Source: Entonaema liquescens
Lineage: Eukaryota > Ascomycota > Sordariomycetes > Xylariales > Xylariaceae
NCBI GenBank assembly: GCA_902805475.1
Contig: CADCSX010000001.1
Coordinates: 992,001 to 1,056,000 of the forward strand
Direction of reading: 5' to 3'
Length of the DNA: 64,000 bases
The translations under genes were made by a program, and so were the position numbers. Positions 20,996 to 32,477 of the stretch are shown piece after piece. Every line of letters starts with the position of its first letter. Within the stretch, counting starts at the first letter, position 1. Below the pieces are notes generated by a model. It was not told the DNA's origin. It ran no database searches and saw only the letters and a list, made by a program, of their open reading frames with translations.

Positions 20996-23900
20996 AAGCC
21001 AACACATCAATAACGCTAAAGAGCTTACAACAGAAGCTTTCATTCAAAGCTCATCAAGTCTAACCTACAAGTTCAATAAATTATCAGGTACCAATTGCAG
21101 GCTCCAGCTTTCTAGCCCTGCCGTGATCGACCGATCCCTAGCTGTCCTTTGCCTAAAAGCGGAGGTGGGGAAATGCTGGCTGGCACTGCCCCAATTGAGT
21201 CGTCACCATAGGGAATACGAATTACGATTCATTCTACTGCCTGCTCGTGTAAACGGGACAGAGAGTTTGCCCTTACAGACCAAATATTTTCTAGAATTCG
21301 GAAGCTCGGAGCATATATCGATGTCCGGTGTAATTCGGGCGAATACCGTTAATTACCTATTTTGTTTCGAATTTCTTCTCCAACCAGCAGTATTTCCTTT
21401 TCAACCCCAAACAATTCAGTGCCGTTTTATTTCCACCAAGATACATTTAACAGAGTTTACAGAGATATTCGTCACCAAGAAGAATAAATAGACCAGGGTC
21501 GCATTTTCCGCATTCGGAAATCAAGTAAAACGGCGCTGACTAAAATTCCATATTGTATTGTTTCCTATCCTATTTCAAGCAGATGAACGACAAAGCAAAC
21601 CGCAGCTCTGGCGAGACTCGGCCTAGACTCCGACAGGATTACGAATATACACCATCAAGACCCCGTCATCGTTCCTGAACAAGTTTGGTTTCCTCCACCG
21701 CCACGCAGAGATCAGCACAGGGCCAAAACATTGCATACTGCATTACATATCGCCAATGTGCAGCCTATGAGAATACGCCAATATTGACTTGTTCCTAAAG
21801 CGAAGCCGGATTGATCCGTGCCTGAGTGCTTTTATATATGATATGCTACTTAGGTAGGGGAGATCCTGAAAAGGTCGGTCTGGAGTCACTTGGAAAGGTC
21901 GTATTTGTTGTGATTCGTGACACGGTAACAAATGTCCTAAGAGGTCTAGTCCCCTGATAGGTTTCGGTGGATTTAAGTTGGAACCAAGCTCAAAGGAGTG
22001 CAGCTTGTTCTCCTTCATACCACATACATGCACGGGGGTAACATGTGCATCCGTCTCTCCCGAACATTGAATCTTTGGTTTTCCACGTAGAAATTCCTAC
22101 CAAACGGACTCGACTCCTAGTCATCCTAGCTTAATCCCATGCAGAGCGGGAAGTAGGATACGATCATGGCCGCACTTAGTCCACGCAAATACTTACAAGA
22201 GGTTGAGGTAATTATATTCAACTACTAGGAAAGCTTACTGAAGATATATGACATGTTAGGTTGCTTACTTCTAAAAGTTCGTATCGAGAACACCAAGAGG
22301 CAGAAAAGATTTTCACCTACAACGTAGGTCTTCTCAGCAAGTCCTATTTAGAGACATTTCATCTGCAGCCTAGCCTGGCTTTTTTGAAAACGCTACCAAT
22401 TGAGGAAATCCTGGTGGTGTATTGGCCGCGCGGTAACCCCCAATGCAACTCTACACTAGCATCTGGCACACCCACACATATCGGCTTATCCTCATAGATC
22501 ATGTCGAGAGAAACACAACCCACCTATAAGACAACTAAAAAGAAATAAGCCTCTAGCCATCCGAAGCCACAGACGTCTTTTATTAGTCCTAGGCTCAAGA
22601 ATATTGTAACCCCCGACCACCCGGAAATCAAGGTTTTGCCCGTCCCAAGCATATTGAGTAGTTGTTCAGACGACAGATGCCTAAGGAGTAAGCCTGCTTT
22701 GTCTCTGTACATATGGAAACTATGGACCCATGCCACTCGGTAGGTGTAGTTGATCTTGCAGATGCGAGGCCAAGCAGGGTCGGCCCCCCTATGCGGCGTC
22801 TAAACGATAAGGAAAGCAACCGGTATTCGTTTTACGTCATTGGATACTATGATGCTGTGATCTCGTGGAACGACTACCGGGCGTTTTATATTGGTTACCA
22901 TATATCATCTTAATCTCGACCAGCATTATTGGAATCACGAGCATGCATGGTGTTTATTACTTGTTATTTGATTGATAACGGGCATCTCGGGATCGTCAGA
23001 TTGGGTTTGTATTATTCCGTTATATTGCATGGCCAGAGGAATATGCCGAATATCTTGATTAAACGTGATAGATAATACGGCATCCGGAACTCCGGAGCGG
23101 ATATAATTTTCCTTCATGAAGATAGATAATCATCGATAAGAATGTTTATAGCTTTGAACACTGCGAATCAGAAAGCTTATCATGGCAACGAGAGCCTAAT
23201 AAACATGAGTATCGTGTAGTTACACTATACTCTTAAGTATACTATAGTTATATATACTTTAGGTAGATTCACATCTAGAAAGCCAAGTAGCCAGCCTTAT
23301 AGAAGTATATACTGTACACCTCATGGCGAAATACCACACGTATACGCAATATATCCTGAGCTTGAAATGGGAATAGGTGAAATATGGGAATACTAGTGAT
23401 CCAAGTGCCTAGCACTTCGTTTTCAACCTAAAAGTGTATATAATTCCCTTGAAGTACGTTCTCTAGGTTAATATCTTATCAAACACGACTACACCAGAGC
23501 AACTCACCCAGCCCTACTATCTCCTCCAAAGCAAGATAAGCTTTACACACAGACCCAAAGCCTTTCCCGGGGTAATGCCAGAACCGAACCTAACCAGAGC
23601 CTGCTCCCTTACGGGTGCTTACGTACCTAGGTGTGTCATTTGTGAAGGGAACGGCCCGGGTGTGGACTACATACACCCTGCCTACCTGCCTACGTTCATA
23701 CCTACACCGAACAGCAGCAACGTGCCCAGCCTACCTACCCTAACCTATTAATAAACTCCGGGCCCGCGGGTGCGGGTGCCCACGTTATTCCGCATATCAC
23801 GAACGTCCGCTTTTTCTCGTCCTGACGCCCGCTGCAGGTAGCCTACAGCAATTACCCGTGTCGTTTCCCCGACTGCTTGATTTCACTGTGCACTGTCTTG

Positions 23901-24709
23901 TCTCCCTTTCACCTACCGTATTTTGGGGTGTTTGGGGAGACACATAGATTCGATACATTCAGCTGGTCTGGGGTAGATTGGACGACTAAGAAAAAGGCGT
24001 AGATATGATGAGAATCTCCCTGTGTAAGTTCCTTGTCCTATTGAGGGTACGCGGCTTTTCGCTTAGAGCCTCTTGTCCTCACATATAACCTGTGAGCTCA
24101 TGGTATCACTTGCCTTGCGGTGCCGTAGGACTTAATCGGTGCGTTCTCGCTAATGTCAGGCTGCCCTTGGTCTGAGCATAGCCTTGGTGCTGTGCGCGAG
24201 CGTATACCTAGGAATCTGAAATACCTAGAAATAATAAGTTGGGGGTGGAAGACTGAATAGACTTGCGCCTTAGGTATCCGCGTTGCGTATCCACAACCTT
24301 TATTCGTCACGTTCCCTCAATGTTTGGAGATATGTATGAAGTAACGCATGTATTAGCTATGCCACTGATATTTGACAATCTGATCCATTCCGTGAGTTTT
24401 ATATCCGATACCGCCCATCCTGAATCATTTTCGATACATCGTCGGTTGATCGCAATACCCGGAAGAAAGTTCAAAGACTCTCCATCCTCTGTCGCGCTCC
24501 CGTCTCCGGGGGATCGAATATCATTTTCTCGTTAAAAGGAAACCGATGCCAAATCAGCAATTCACAGACGAGACTCCATGCAATTTGCAGGAATTCTTTC
24601 TTTTTAATTGTTGATGCTAGACGCAAGGCTGGAGCCTGATACCTTGCCTAACCCAGATGCAGCCAATCATGAGAACCGTCCACACTACCAACTCCGGCCC
24701 TAACCCATC

Positions 24710-25471
24710 TTATATCGACGAAGGGTAGAGCATGATACGAACTGAAGCACCAAAAGACTTGGAGGGGAGAGGAGTGGCGAACTTTGCTCGGACGACGCCG
24801 GAGTTGCCTGGACATAGCCGTTAGCAAGATATCCTCCCGGAATGGTAAGTTAGGTGGAAAAGACATACCGTGAGGTCGGGTGACCTTGCCCCAGATAACA
24901 CGGATCTTGGTTCCTCGGATCTCCTTCTGGCCCTTGTAGACGTACGCGACCTTCTTTCCTAGGTAGAAGCTGTGCGCAAATATGTTAGATGCGAATTGAC
25001 CTGGTACAGGCGAACCCTAAACCTACTTGGCGGCGTTGGTGTCATCGACACCCTCGATCTTGATCAAGCTCGTCTTGGGATGGGTGGTGTGTCGGCTACG
25101 TTGGTAGCTTAGGTGACGACCCCTATAATACAAATCCCAGTCAGTCTTTGATTCGTTTTTCTTTGTGTGCGCAATTGAGAATTGTCGTGGTGAATCTACA
25201 TGAAAAGGCGGTCGGTATATTCGGGAAAAAGATCCGGCCGTTCTCGCGAAGAAATTGATTCGAGGAATATTGATTTATGGTGATACTCACTTGACGTATA
25301 CTATAGACAAGACAGTTAGTATGTGTTTAATAATTGAAAATGCTTTACAGATTATTGAGGTTGTCGAGTTCCAAAGCGCGAAAGTAAGTGCTTTACGCGA
25401 CCGCGATACCGGATCAACCCGTTGATAATCCTGTGATAATACTTACATCTGTGACCTGATTCAGAAGGCAT
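24710..25471 (-). CDS. RPL33: Large ribosomal subunit protein eL33 (yeast Rpl33, L35Ae)
   Basis: Five minus-strand exons, 25471-25447, 25300-25291, 25122-25027, 24969-24869 and 24807-24710, sum to exactly 330 bases and encode 109 residues, the normal eL33 length. The product starts '[20 protein letters not shown]', continues '[22 protein letters not shown]'-like core (split over an intron so that AAC/N precedes FYLGKK), '[19 protein letters not shown]' and ends '[14 protein letters not shown]'. It is a structural component of the 60S subunit. Exon 2 is only 10 bases (coding the end of Leu, then Tyr-Val and two bases of Lys); its place is fixed because the family sequence RLYVKGRH is restored in frame. 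Introns are 146, 168, 57 and 61 nt. High intron density with early introns is common for fungal ribosomal protein genes. Confidence 0.96.
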
Positions 25472-27113
25472 CTTGGCTGAGTTTTTCCACGGCTCTCAGA
25501 AATCCGATATGGTACTGGAATCCGGGAGAAGTCTTTCGCAGAAGAAGACCTTTGTACGCTGGGCGAGTTTCTATCGTCGAATATTGTGATGACCAAACCT
25601 CAAGGTGGGTTAGGCTTGACGATGGAGGTTGATTGATAGGAGGTGGATTGGTGCGAAAGGGCTAAGCGAAGCCCTGTTACAACCACAGAAAAAAAACAAT
25701 TTTTTGACTTTGGTGTGGTGGCTGAGAAATCTTATCACTGGACTTTATCACTGGGCCACCTGTGGCTTAGATTCAAACCCCCCCACGTAGATTGAGTGAC
25801 CCCACTTGATCTTAGTAACACCCAGGTACCTAATTGCCTTGATGAATGGAATCATGCAACCTTCAAAAGATTAAAGCTCTCCGAGGAAATACCTCGAAAC
25901 GTCCGAACAAGAGCCATAAAGACTTTGATAAGACTATAAGCAACCGAGAAGGTCAAAAGGAATTGCTGCAATATGTTATATTCAAACCCATTATAAGCTG
26001 GTACTCACGATTCCACTGGATTGGATCATGACCATGACCTTTTACTCTTGGGTCGGACTTAATCGGTGTCACTGCGGGAATCTTATCTCCATATAATCCC
26101 ACAAGATCACAACTCGTACTAATGTTACATAGTGGACATATCTAACTTAACAACTACCTATGATAAGGCAAGCGTAGGTGCGGATCTCACGGTATCTACG
26201 TACAAAGCAAGCAGAGTCCCTTGCAACACTCCAACCGATTTCTTACTCACATCGCATACAATTACCCATCCGCTATAGCGTACAAGAATCCATGCATACG
26301 GTTTGACAACTCGTGTCACTTGAGTTGGGTGCAAGCGGCTAATAAGTCAAAAATGTTGGCAAACACTCACCCGGCATTCTTTTCTATCCCATGTCAGCTG
26401 TAGCTATGAGCTACCAATATTATGTCTCAAGCTACCAGCATTCGACCTTTATTGCTGGTCTTAGACATATATCCCGAGGGGCAGAGAATTAGCGAAATCA
26501 TTAGCGAACACAACACTGGGCTACTCTAATCTTCGCGGTGCTACACTTCTACTTGGGGACGAATTTGTGTTCATTACAGTAAATCACCCCGTCAAGGTTC
26601 ATGCCGCGGCCTTCCGTGTGATACAGCAGCAGTACACACGCCCTCTTTTCCGCCTCATTACTAGTCTATCAATAATCCCTCACGCATTCGAGTGCCAAGT
26701 AGGTGTGGCCGCTGCAAGAGGCTCACTCTACCACCATCCCGTTGCAACCATATATTAGCCAGCTGATTTCATCTCTGCATTTCTTGCCATGGTGGTTTAC
26801 TACCTGTTGGAATCGGGAATAACAGAGACCAAGAATTATGCTTCAGGGATAAAGTAGAATGAATATCTGCCGGGGGCCATAACAGAAGAGTCCCTGAGTG
26901 AGGAAAGGAGGAAAGGAGGCTTACCTTACACAAATCCATAAATCCCACGGGATGCGACAAGAGGCGCTCTCTCGCCCCGCGGCCGCAGGACCCTTCCGTC
27001 GAGTCTTACATTACCCCGCGGCCGACGCAGCAATTGGTTTGTTCTCCACCAATGGACCAGCTTTATCCCTCCCTAAGTAGGTAATAGGAGAGAGGTAAGC
27101 TTTTTAAGGGAGA

Positions 27114-27121
27114 GTTTAGAT
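27114..27121. repeat. Target-site duplication GTTTAGAT, left copy
   Basis: Identical to the eight bases at 27812-27819 directly after the right end of the hAT-like element. The base before each copy is also A, so a 9-bp reading is possible, but the 8-bp reading aligns the inverted repeats better. Confidence 0.75.
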
Positions 27122-27811
27122 TAGGCATGCTCATTATGCGCATAATAGATCTATTATGCGATATAATGTCATTATACGCTATTATACGTATAATGCCATA
27201 CAATTTGCGTATAATGCGTATGACTTAGCGAAAATTTCTTCGTATATCGTACAACAACAATAACAATACCTATTTTGACTTAAAACACCCTCAAATTCAA
27301 TCGAAATGCCTCCCAGAGACGATATTACGTTCAGTCAATTTACCCCTATCGACCAGGGCTCTTTAATACAAAAACGGGCTGCTTATAAGCATTGTAAAGA
27401 GTTATGTGCTGGGGGTCAGGTTCATCCAACCTACGCCGCCATCTAGTCAACTATGCCTTATATCAAACGTATTTAAATCGATAAAGATCCGAATCGCCGT
27501 CTATTACCTCGTCTATTACCTCGTCTATTACCCCAGATAACTAGTCTACTAACCCGTATATCCACAAGCTCAGCGCGTCATTTTACGTGTAAGACCTGTA
27601 ATTGTAATTTTAATCTTATTAAATTCGTACATATGTAACCTTAAAAAGCTTCAAACACGATACTTCAACAGTAAACTAGCCCCATTTTTGTACTAGCGCG
27701 CCGGATAATCGGAGGTCCCATTCCGTTATGCGCATAATAGATCTATTATGCGCCATTATGTGTCATTATACGGTATAATGCGTTATGCGCATAGTAAAAA
27801 TAGCATCTCTA
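27122..27811. mobile_element. Non-autonomous hAT-like DNA transposon, 690 bp
   Basis: The element is flanked by an exact 8-bp direct repeat GTTTAGAT at 27114-27121 and 27812-27819, the target-site size of the hAT superfamily. Its ends are short imperfect inverted repeats: TAGGCATGCT at the left and TAGAGATGCT (reverse complement) at the right. A 27-base segment with a perfect 22-bp palindrome centred on AGATCT is repeated identically near both ends (27134-27160 and 27726-27752), and the adjacent AT-rich DNA holds more TTATGCGCATAA-like palindromes. The interior has a short frame starting at ATG 27305 ('MPPRDDITFSQFTPIDQGSL') that stops after about 46 codons; I cannot match it to a transposase. 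There is no transposase gene, so the element would depend on one elsewhere. Confidence 0.75.
27498..27533. repeat. 12-bp tandem repeat CGTCTATTACCT, three copies
   Basis: Three head-to-tail copies inside the hAT-like element, the last ending CCCC instead of CCT. Confidence 0.7.
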
Positions 27812-27819
27812 GTTTAGAT
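27812..27819. repeat. Target-site duplication GTTTAGAT, right copy
   Basis: Exact copy of the eight bases left of the element; see the left copy. Confidence 0.75.
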
Positions 27820-28715
27820 AACCTCAAATGGGAGGTCCAAACCGTCGTAAAAGAAGGATTCAAAAATTCAAAGTAAGGTCACCTCGGTTCTCCACTACCT
27901 TTTTTTTTCTTTTTTTCTTTTTTTTTTTAATAATACAAGTTCATCTATTACTACTGCGGCGACTTTCAGCCGTTCTCGGACATTTTCTCCTTCCACAGCA
28001 AATGGTTATTGGTCAGCAATCATAGAGCGATCAAGGTACCACGGGTGCTATTATAAGCAAGTAATACATACGTCAACAACAATAACACCTCGGTTTGAAT
28101 TTACGCGTCCATTCGCTCTTCGCTTACTCACGAAGCTTAACAGATAAGATGTAATCAACCAACACACAGGTAGAATATATTAACCTAGAATCTTTTTTAA
28201 AGACTAATAAGTTTATTTCTTTTTTTTTTCCTTTTATATGCATAGGTAGGATAAATGAATCGAAATAAAAGCAATAGGAAAAGCAAAAACAAAAAACTGG
28301 TGATAATACATCATTATCCAAAAGGAGTTTAGAAGGTGCGGGTGTTAATATTCTAAGATGCTTAAGACCGTAGAAACAGCGTTCTACTAATACGGCTCCG
28401 ATGACATATCTTTGAAGGACCAACCCACTCTTAGCCACCTGGAGCTAAGTACCTAAGCGCATCCCAGAGACCTAATATCGGCCTTAACAGACAAATACCG
28501 CCTGTGACCGACAGCTATTCGCCCGTTCCGCCCGGCCAAGCCCAAGACATCCATTACTTCCTTCAACGTCTTGATCCCTCCGCCTTCTATTTGGTCCCTT
28601 CCCATTTTTTACGACATCTTTCCCATACCACTTAAATACCTCTCCCTACCATTTACCGTTATAGTCATTTCCCTCATTACAATTATTATTCTGCCCTAAC
28701 GGCAAACCAGTCGCA

Positions 28716-30671
28716 ATGGATTCCCCAGCAAGGTAAGCTCACGAATACCCCGCCCCCGCCCCGCCATTCTATCATCAAATCTACGTATAGAGAGCTTCAT
28801 GATTGCGCTTGCGAAAGCTTCTATTGCGTAACTCTTTCTTTCTCAAACTGGATGGAACACCTGCAATTGTGCATAAGGAATTGTCTTTTTATGTACCGAA
28901 CACTAATAACTCTTTCCTAATAGTGGTATGGAGCTAAAGGACAACACGGTCATCGTAGTCCTCGGCGCATCCGGAGATCTTGCAAAGAAGAAGACGGTAT
29001 GTAATAAACAGCTATCCTACCAAACTTAAAGCTCTTTAGCTAACTAAAGCTCCGTAGTTCCCTGCCCTGTTTGGTCTTGTAAGTAATTATACCAAATCCG
29101 ATGTGACCGGCGCGGCAGGATGAGAACTAACGCTAACGTACTCGGAAGTACCGCAACCAATTCCTCCCTAAAGATGTCAAGATCGTCGGATATGCGCGAA
29201 CAAAGATGGACCACGAGGAATACCTCAAGCGAGTCAAGTCATACATCAAGACCCCTACTAAGGATTTAGAGAAGCAATTGGCAGAGTTCTGTGAGCACTG
29301 CAGCTATGTGTCTGGCCAATATGACCAGGACGAGTCCTTCTTGAACCTCAATGCTCACCTCGAGAAGCTAGAGGATGGCCGACACGAAACGCACCGTCTC
29401 TTTTACATGGCCCTACCCCCTAGCGTATTTACCATTGTCTCTCAACACTTGAAGCGATGTTGCTACCCGCCCAAGGGTATCGCGCGAGTTATCGTAAGAC
29501 CATTATCTCCAATCTAACATCTCAAAGTATTTTTCTAATTTTTCTATGTGATCAGGTTGAGAAGCCCTTCGGAAAGGATCTTGCTAGTTCGCGTGAGCTA
29601 CAAAGATCATTGGAACCCGACTGGAAGGAGGATGAATTGTTCCGTATCGACCACTACCTCGGGAAGGAGATGGTGAAGAACATTCTAATTCTTAGATTCG
29701 GTAACGAGTTCTTCGGTGCTACCTGGAACCGACACCACATAGACAACGTTCAGATCACATTCAAAGAGCCTTTTGGTACGGAGGGTCGTGGCGGATATTT
29801 TGACGAGTTTGGTATCATCCGAGACGTTATGCAGAACCATCTACTTCAGGTCTTGACGCTGCTGGCCATGGAGCGACCTATCTCTTTCTCGGCGGAGGAT
29901 ATTCGTGATGAGAAGGTCCGTGTGTTGCGAGGTATCCCGGCTATCGAGCCGAAGAACGTCATTATCGGCCAGTACGGAAAGTCCCTTGACGGCAGCAAGC
30001 CTTCTTACAAGGAAGATGACACTGTTCCCAAAGAATCGCGATGCCCGACTTTCTGCGCTCTGGTTGCCTACATCAAGAATGAGAGGTGGGACGGCGTTCC
30101 GTTTATTATGAAGGCTGGCAAGGCCCTGAACGAGCAAAAGACGGAGATTCGAATCCAGTTCAAGGACGTTACTAGCGGTATCTTCAAGGACATTCCCCGA
30201 AACGAGCTCGTCATGCGAATTCAGCCGAACGAGAGTGTCTATATCAAGATGAACTCCAAGCTTCCTGGTTTGAGCATGCAGACAGTTGTGACGGAACTTG
30301 ATTTGACCTACCGACGACGCTTCTCGGACCTGAAGATTCCCGAGGCGTACGAGTCACTGATCTTGGACGCGCTCAAGGGTGACCACTCCAACTTTGTCCG
30401 AGACGACGAGCTCGACGCCAGCTGGAGAATTTTCACACCCCTGTTACACTACCTAGATGATAACAAGGAGATCGTCCCGATGGAATACCCCTATGGTGAG
30501 TAGAAAATTCGAGCTGATCTCGTGATACTGAGCAAAGCACTAACCCATATAATAGGCTCTCGAGGACCTGCTGTCCTTGATGACTTCACATCGTCCTACG
30601 GATACAAGTTTAGCGACGCCACAGGTTATCAGTGGCCGATGACATCTGCTGCGCCTCCTAACAAGTTGTAA
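28716..30671 (+). CDS. ZWF1: Glucose-6-phosphate 1-dehydrogenase
   Basis: Exons 28716-28732, 28924-28996, 29058-29078, 29149-29493, 29556-30495 and 30556-30671 total 1512 bases, 503 residues, the usual length. The enzyme oxidises glucose 6-phosphate to 6-phosphogluconolactone and makes NADPH, the entry step of the pentose phosphate pathway. Key sites: coenzyme-binding 'VVLGASGDLAKKKT' (residues 17-30), 'EKPFGKDL' (about 154-161) and the active-site 'RIDHYLGKE' (about 182-190). Exon 3 is 21 bases ('FPALFGL') and joins 'KKT' to 'YRNQFLP', a small exon forced by the family sequence. The protein ends 'SAAPPNKL'. The stop codon overlaps a consensus donor (TTGTAAGT, donor at 30668) with a polypyrimidine acceptor at 30774; if spliced the end becomes 'NKF' with stop at 30776-30778. 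Confidence 0.97.
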
Positions 30672-32477
30672 GTAGCTATCGGCGTGGCGTTTCAGCGATC
30701 GATTTCAGGCAGTCTTATAGACTTTCCTAAAGCGAGCAAAACACTGATATCTTCCCCCCGATAGTTAATTTTGGTCTTGCACCGGCGGCATCCGTCACGT
30801 GCTGTGTTGACTAGACTACCAGCAAGGGAGGCGTGAGAATGTCGGGCTTGGGATGTGGAACGAAAAATCTTTGATCTCCTTTCAACGTGGGATCTTCGGA
30901 TAGGGGGCGCGCGGCACTACTAATAAGGTCTGCTACCGATATTTCCATAGAAAGCAATGCTACGCTCTAGTTTAAGAAACTTCCGAAACGTACCTATAAT
31001 TCTGCGACCATGTGTTAAGCGAAGAAGATAAGGCTCGGAGCGTCCTGAATATTCCGGGGGCTAGCCGTAGTCATATCCATCACACGTAAGACGGGTCGAG
31101 ACGGTTGCGGAGATCCACAGCTCTAAAATGTAAGCCGGTTGACGTTAATATAAATGCCAAGGCTATATGTTACGTAGCGTGCTACCGTATATGCACGGTA
31201 TCAACACGATTATCCATTGAGACGTGCGATAGCTAATGAAGGATTCTAATTATGCTGATATACATACATCATCGTCGACGATCGAGAAAATATCAGTCGG
31301 TCGGCTGTGATGCTAATTGTTTATGAGTCATTCTATTTACTTGATTAGCCGCATCGTCTTTTCAATTGAGAAGATCCCATGATGCATCCCGCGCGATCAC
31401 GTCGCCATGATAGAGTTACCTTACACCGGTGTTGAGTGAGATGACTAGTCATATAACCCGAGGTGGATATCTATTCGGGTTAAACCGTATTGGTGCTAGT
31501 ATAGTAAGCTCATTAATTACATCTACCAATTCCTTTCGTCGTAAAATCGATTCAGGAGGTATACGATATAGAGTTCGGTAATCGGTATTGTTACCAGTGT
31601 TGTAGTTGTTCCTTGTTCCATATGTAAGTTTTCTAAAGTATAGAGAGAAGGGTAAAAAGGGGACTAATACAGTATTTAGTATTGCATTAGGTAAACAATA
31701 AGGTTGCATAATAAGGCTGTTTATTAGACCAAATTAGACCGATCGTCTTTTTAACTTTGATATCTACAAAGGGGCATGTATAAAGCGACTACTATGTATT
31801 GGGCAGGGTATAAAATCTGTAAATGTGCACTAAACCTGGCCAAGGGGAACCGGGGTCGGGAAGCCTTAGGACTCCGAAAAGCTTTTTGCCCACGCTGCCA
31901 CGTTAATGGTTCACCCCCGGTGTTATACGCCGTATCAAAGAATTTTATATCGACTGTGATTGGTTCTAGAACTTCGGTTAGATCTTGATGATGCCGGCCT
32001 CGCGTAGTAGCGCAATACCATATACAGGTCTCCTGGGTAAGGCAGACTTGGAGAACATCCCATAGGAAAAAAAAGACAATGGTATTGTCATTGTCTTGGT
32101 TGATCATTTCCAATCAACCCCCTTTTTTGATTCGACAGCTGAGTCCTCAAAAGTGGATTCTTCCCTACCGAAAGCCCTGTACACTAGAACTCGCCCTTTG
32201 ACGTGCATTTTTAAACCTTGTCAAGGGTTTACGGATTCGGGCTGGAGCCGTGGATGCGACTGTGTTCGAAGGCAACAGAATAACTTATCATTAGCTGCCT
32301 GTTTCATCTCGGCTGGGTCTATTTGCATAACCCATCCATCGCTGCTTGGCTGCCGCAATTACATGAAAGTCCTAGGTAGCCAAGGCTGTTTTTCTTCTAC
32401 CTATATGAATCGAATCGCCATCGCGTGTACGTAACGTAGTTGGTTGGCTCACTTCGTTACATGGCAAGTTGTTCGTC
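30672..32477. other. Intergenic between G6PD and the ABC transporter gene
   Basis: Holds the G6PD 3' UTR (and the optional last intron to 30774 plus three codons' worth of alternative end) and the ABC gene promoter. Around 31430-31750 the DNA is AT-rich, and a minus-strand frame of 86 codons there has no recognisable domain; it might be transposon debris but I cannot support it. Confidence 0.45.

Larger units (their letters stand above)
18349..24709. other. Long gene-poor region (about 6.4 kb)
   Basis: Between the DUF2406 gene start and the eL33 stop codon I find no exon chain that can be supported on either strand; open frames are under 125 codons and lack family motifs. The first part should hold the DUF2406 promoter. 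There are CT-rich, GC-richer stretches at 23500-23960 and several short tandem repeats listed separately. Lineage-specific or non-coding RNA genes cannot be excluded from sequence alone. Confidence 0.45.
25472..28715. other. Intergenic between eL33 and G6PD, with a transposon
   Basis: Divergent promoters of eL33 and G6PD lie at its two ends. The G6PD leader is C/T-rich from about 28500. A hAT-like element occupies 27122-27811. A long T run interrupted by C is at 27899-27928. No gene is supported elsewhere. Confidence 0.5.

Noticed and set aside
21123..21491. Plus-strand 122-codon frame
   Set aside because: No family resemblance, no supporting splice structure and no codon bias; likely chance.
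25715..25795. Possible tRNA (GGTGTGGTGGCTGAG ... GATTCAAACCCC)
   Set aside because: The A- and B-box-like words are present but I could not fold acceptor and anticodon stems, so it does not qualify.
31449..31709. Minus-strand 86-codon frame as a transposase remnant
   Set aside because: The sequence has a coding-like feel but no catalytic motif, terminal repeats or target duplication could be found.
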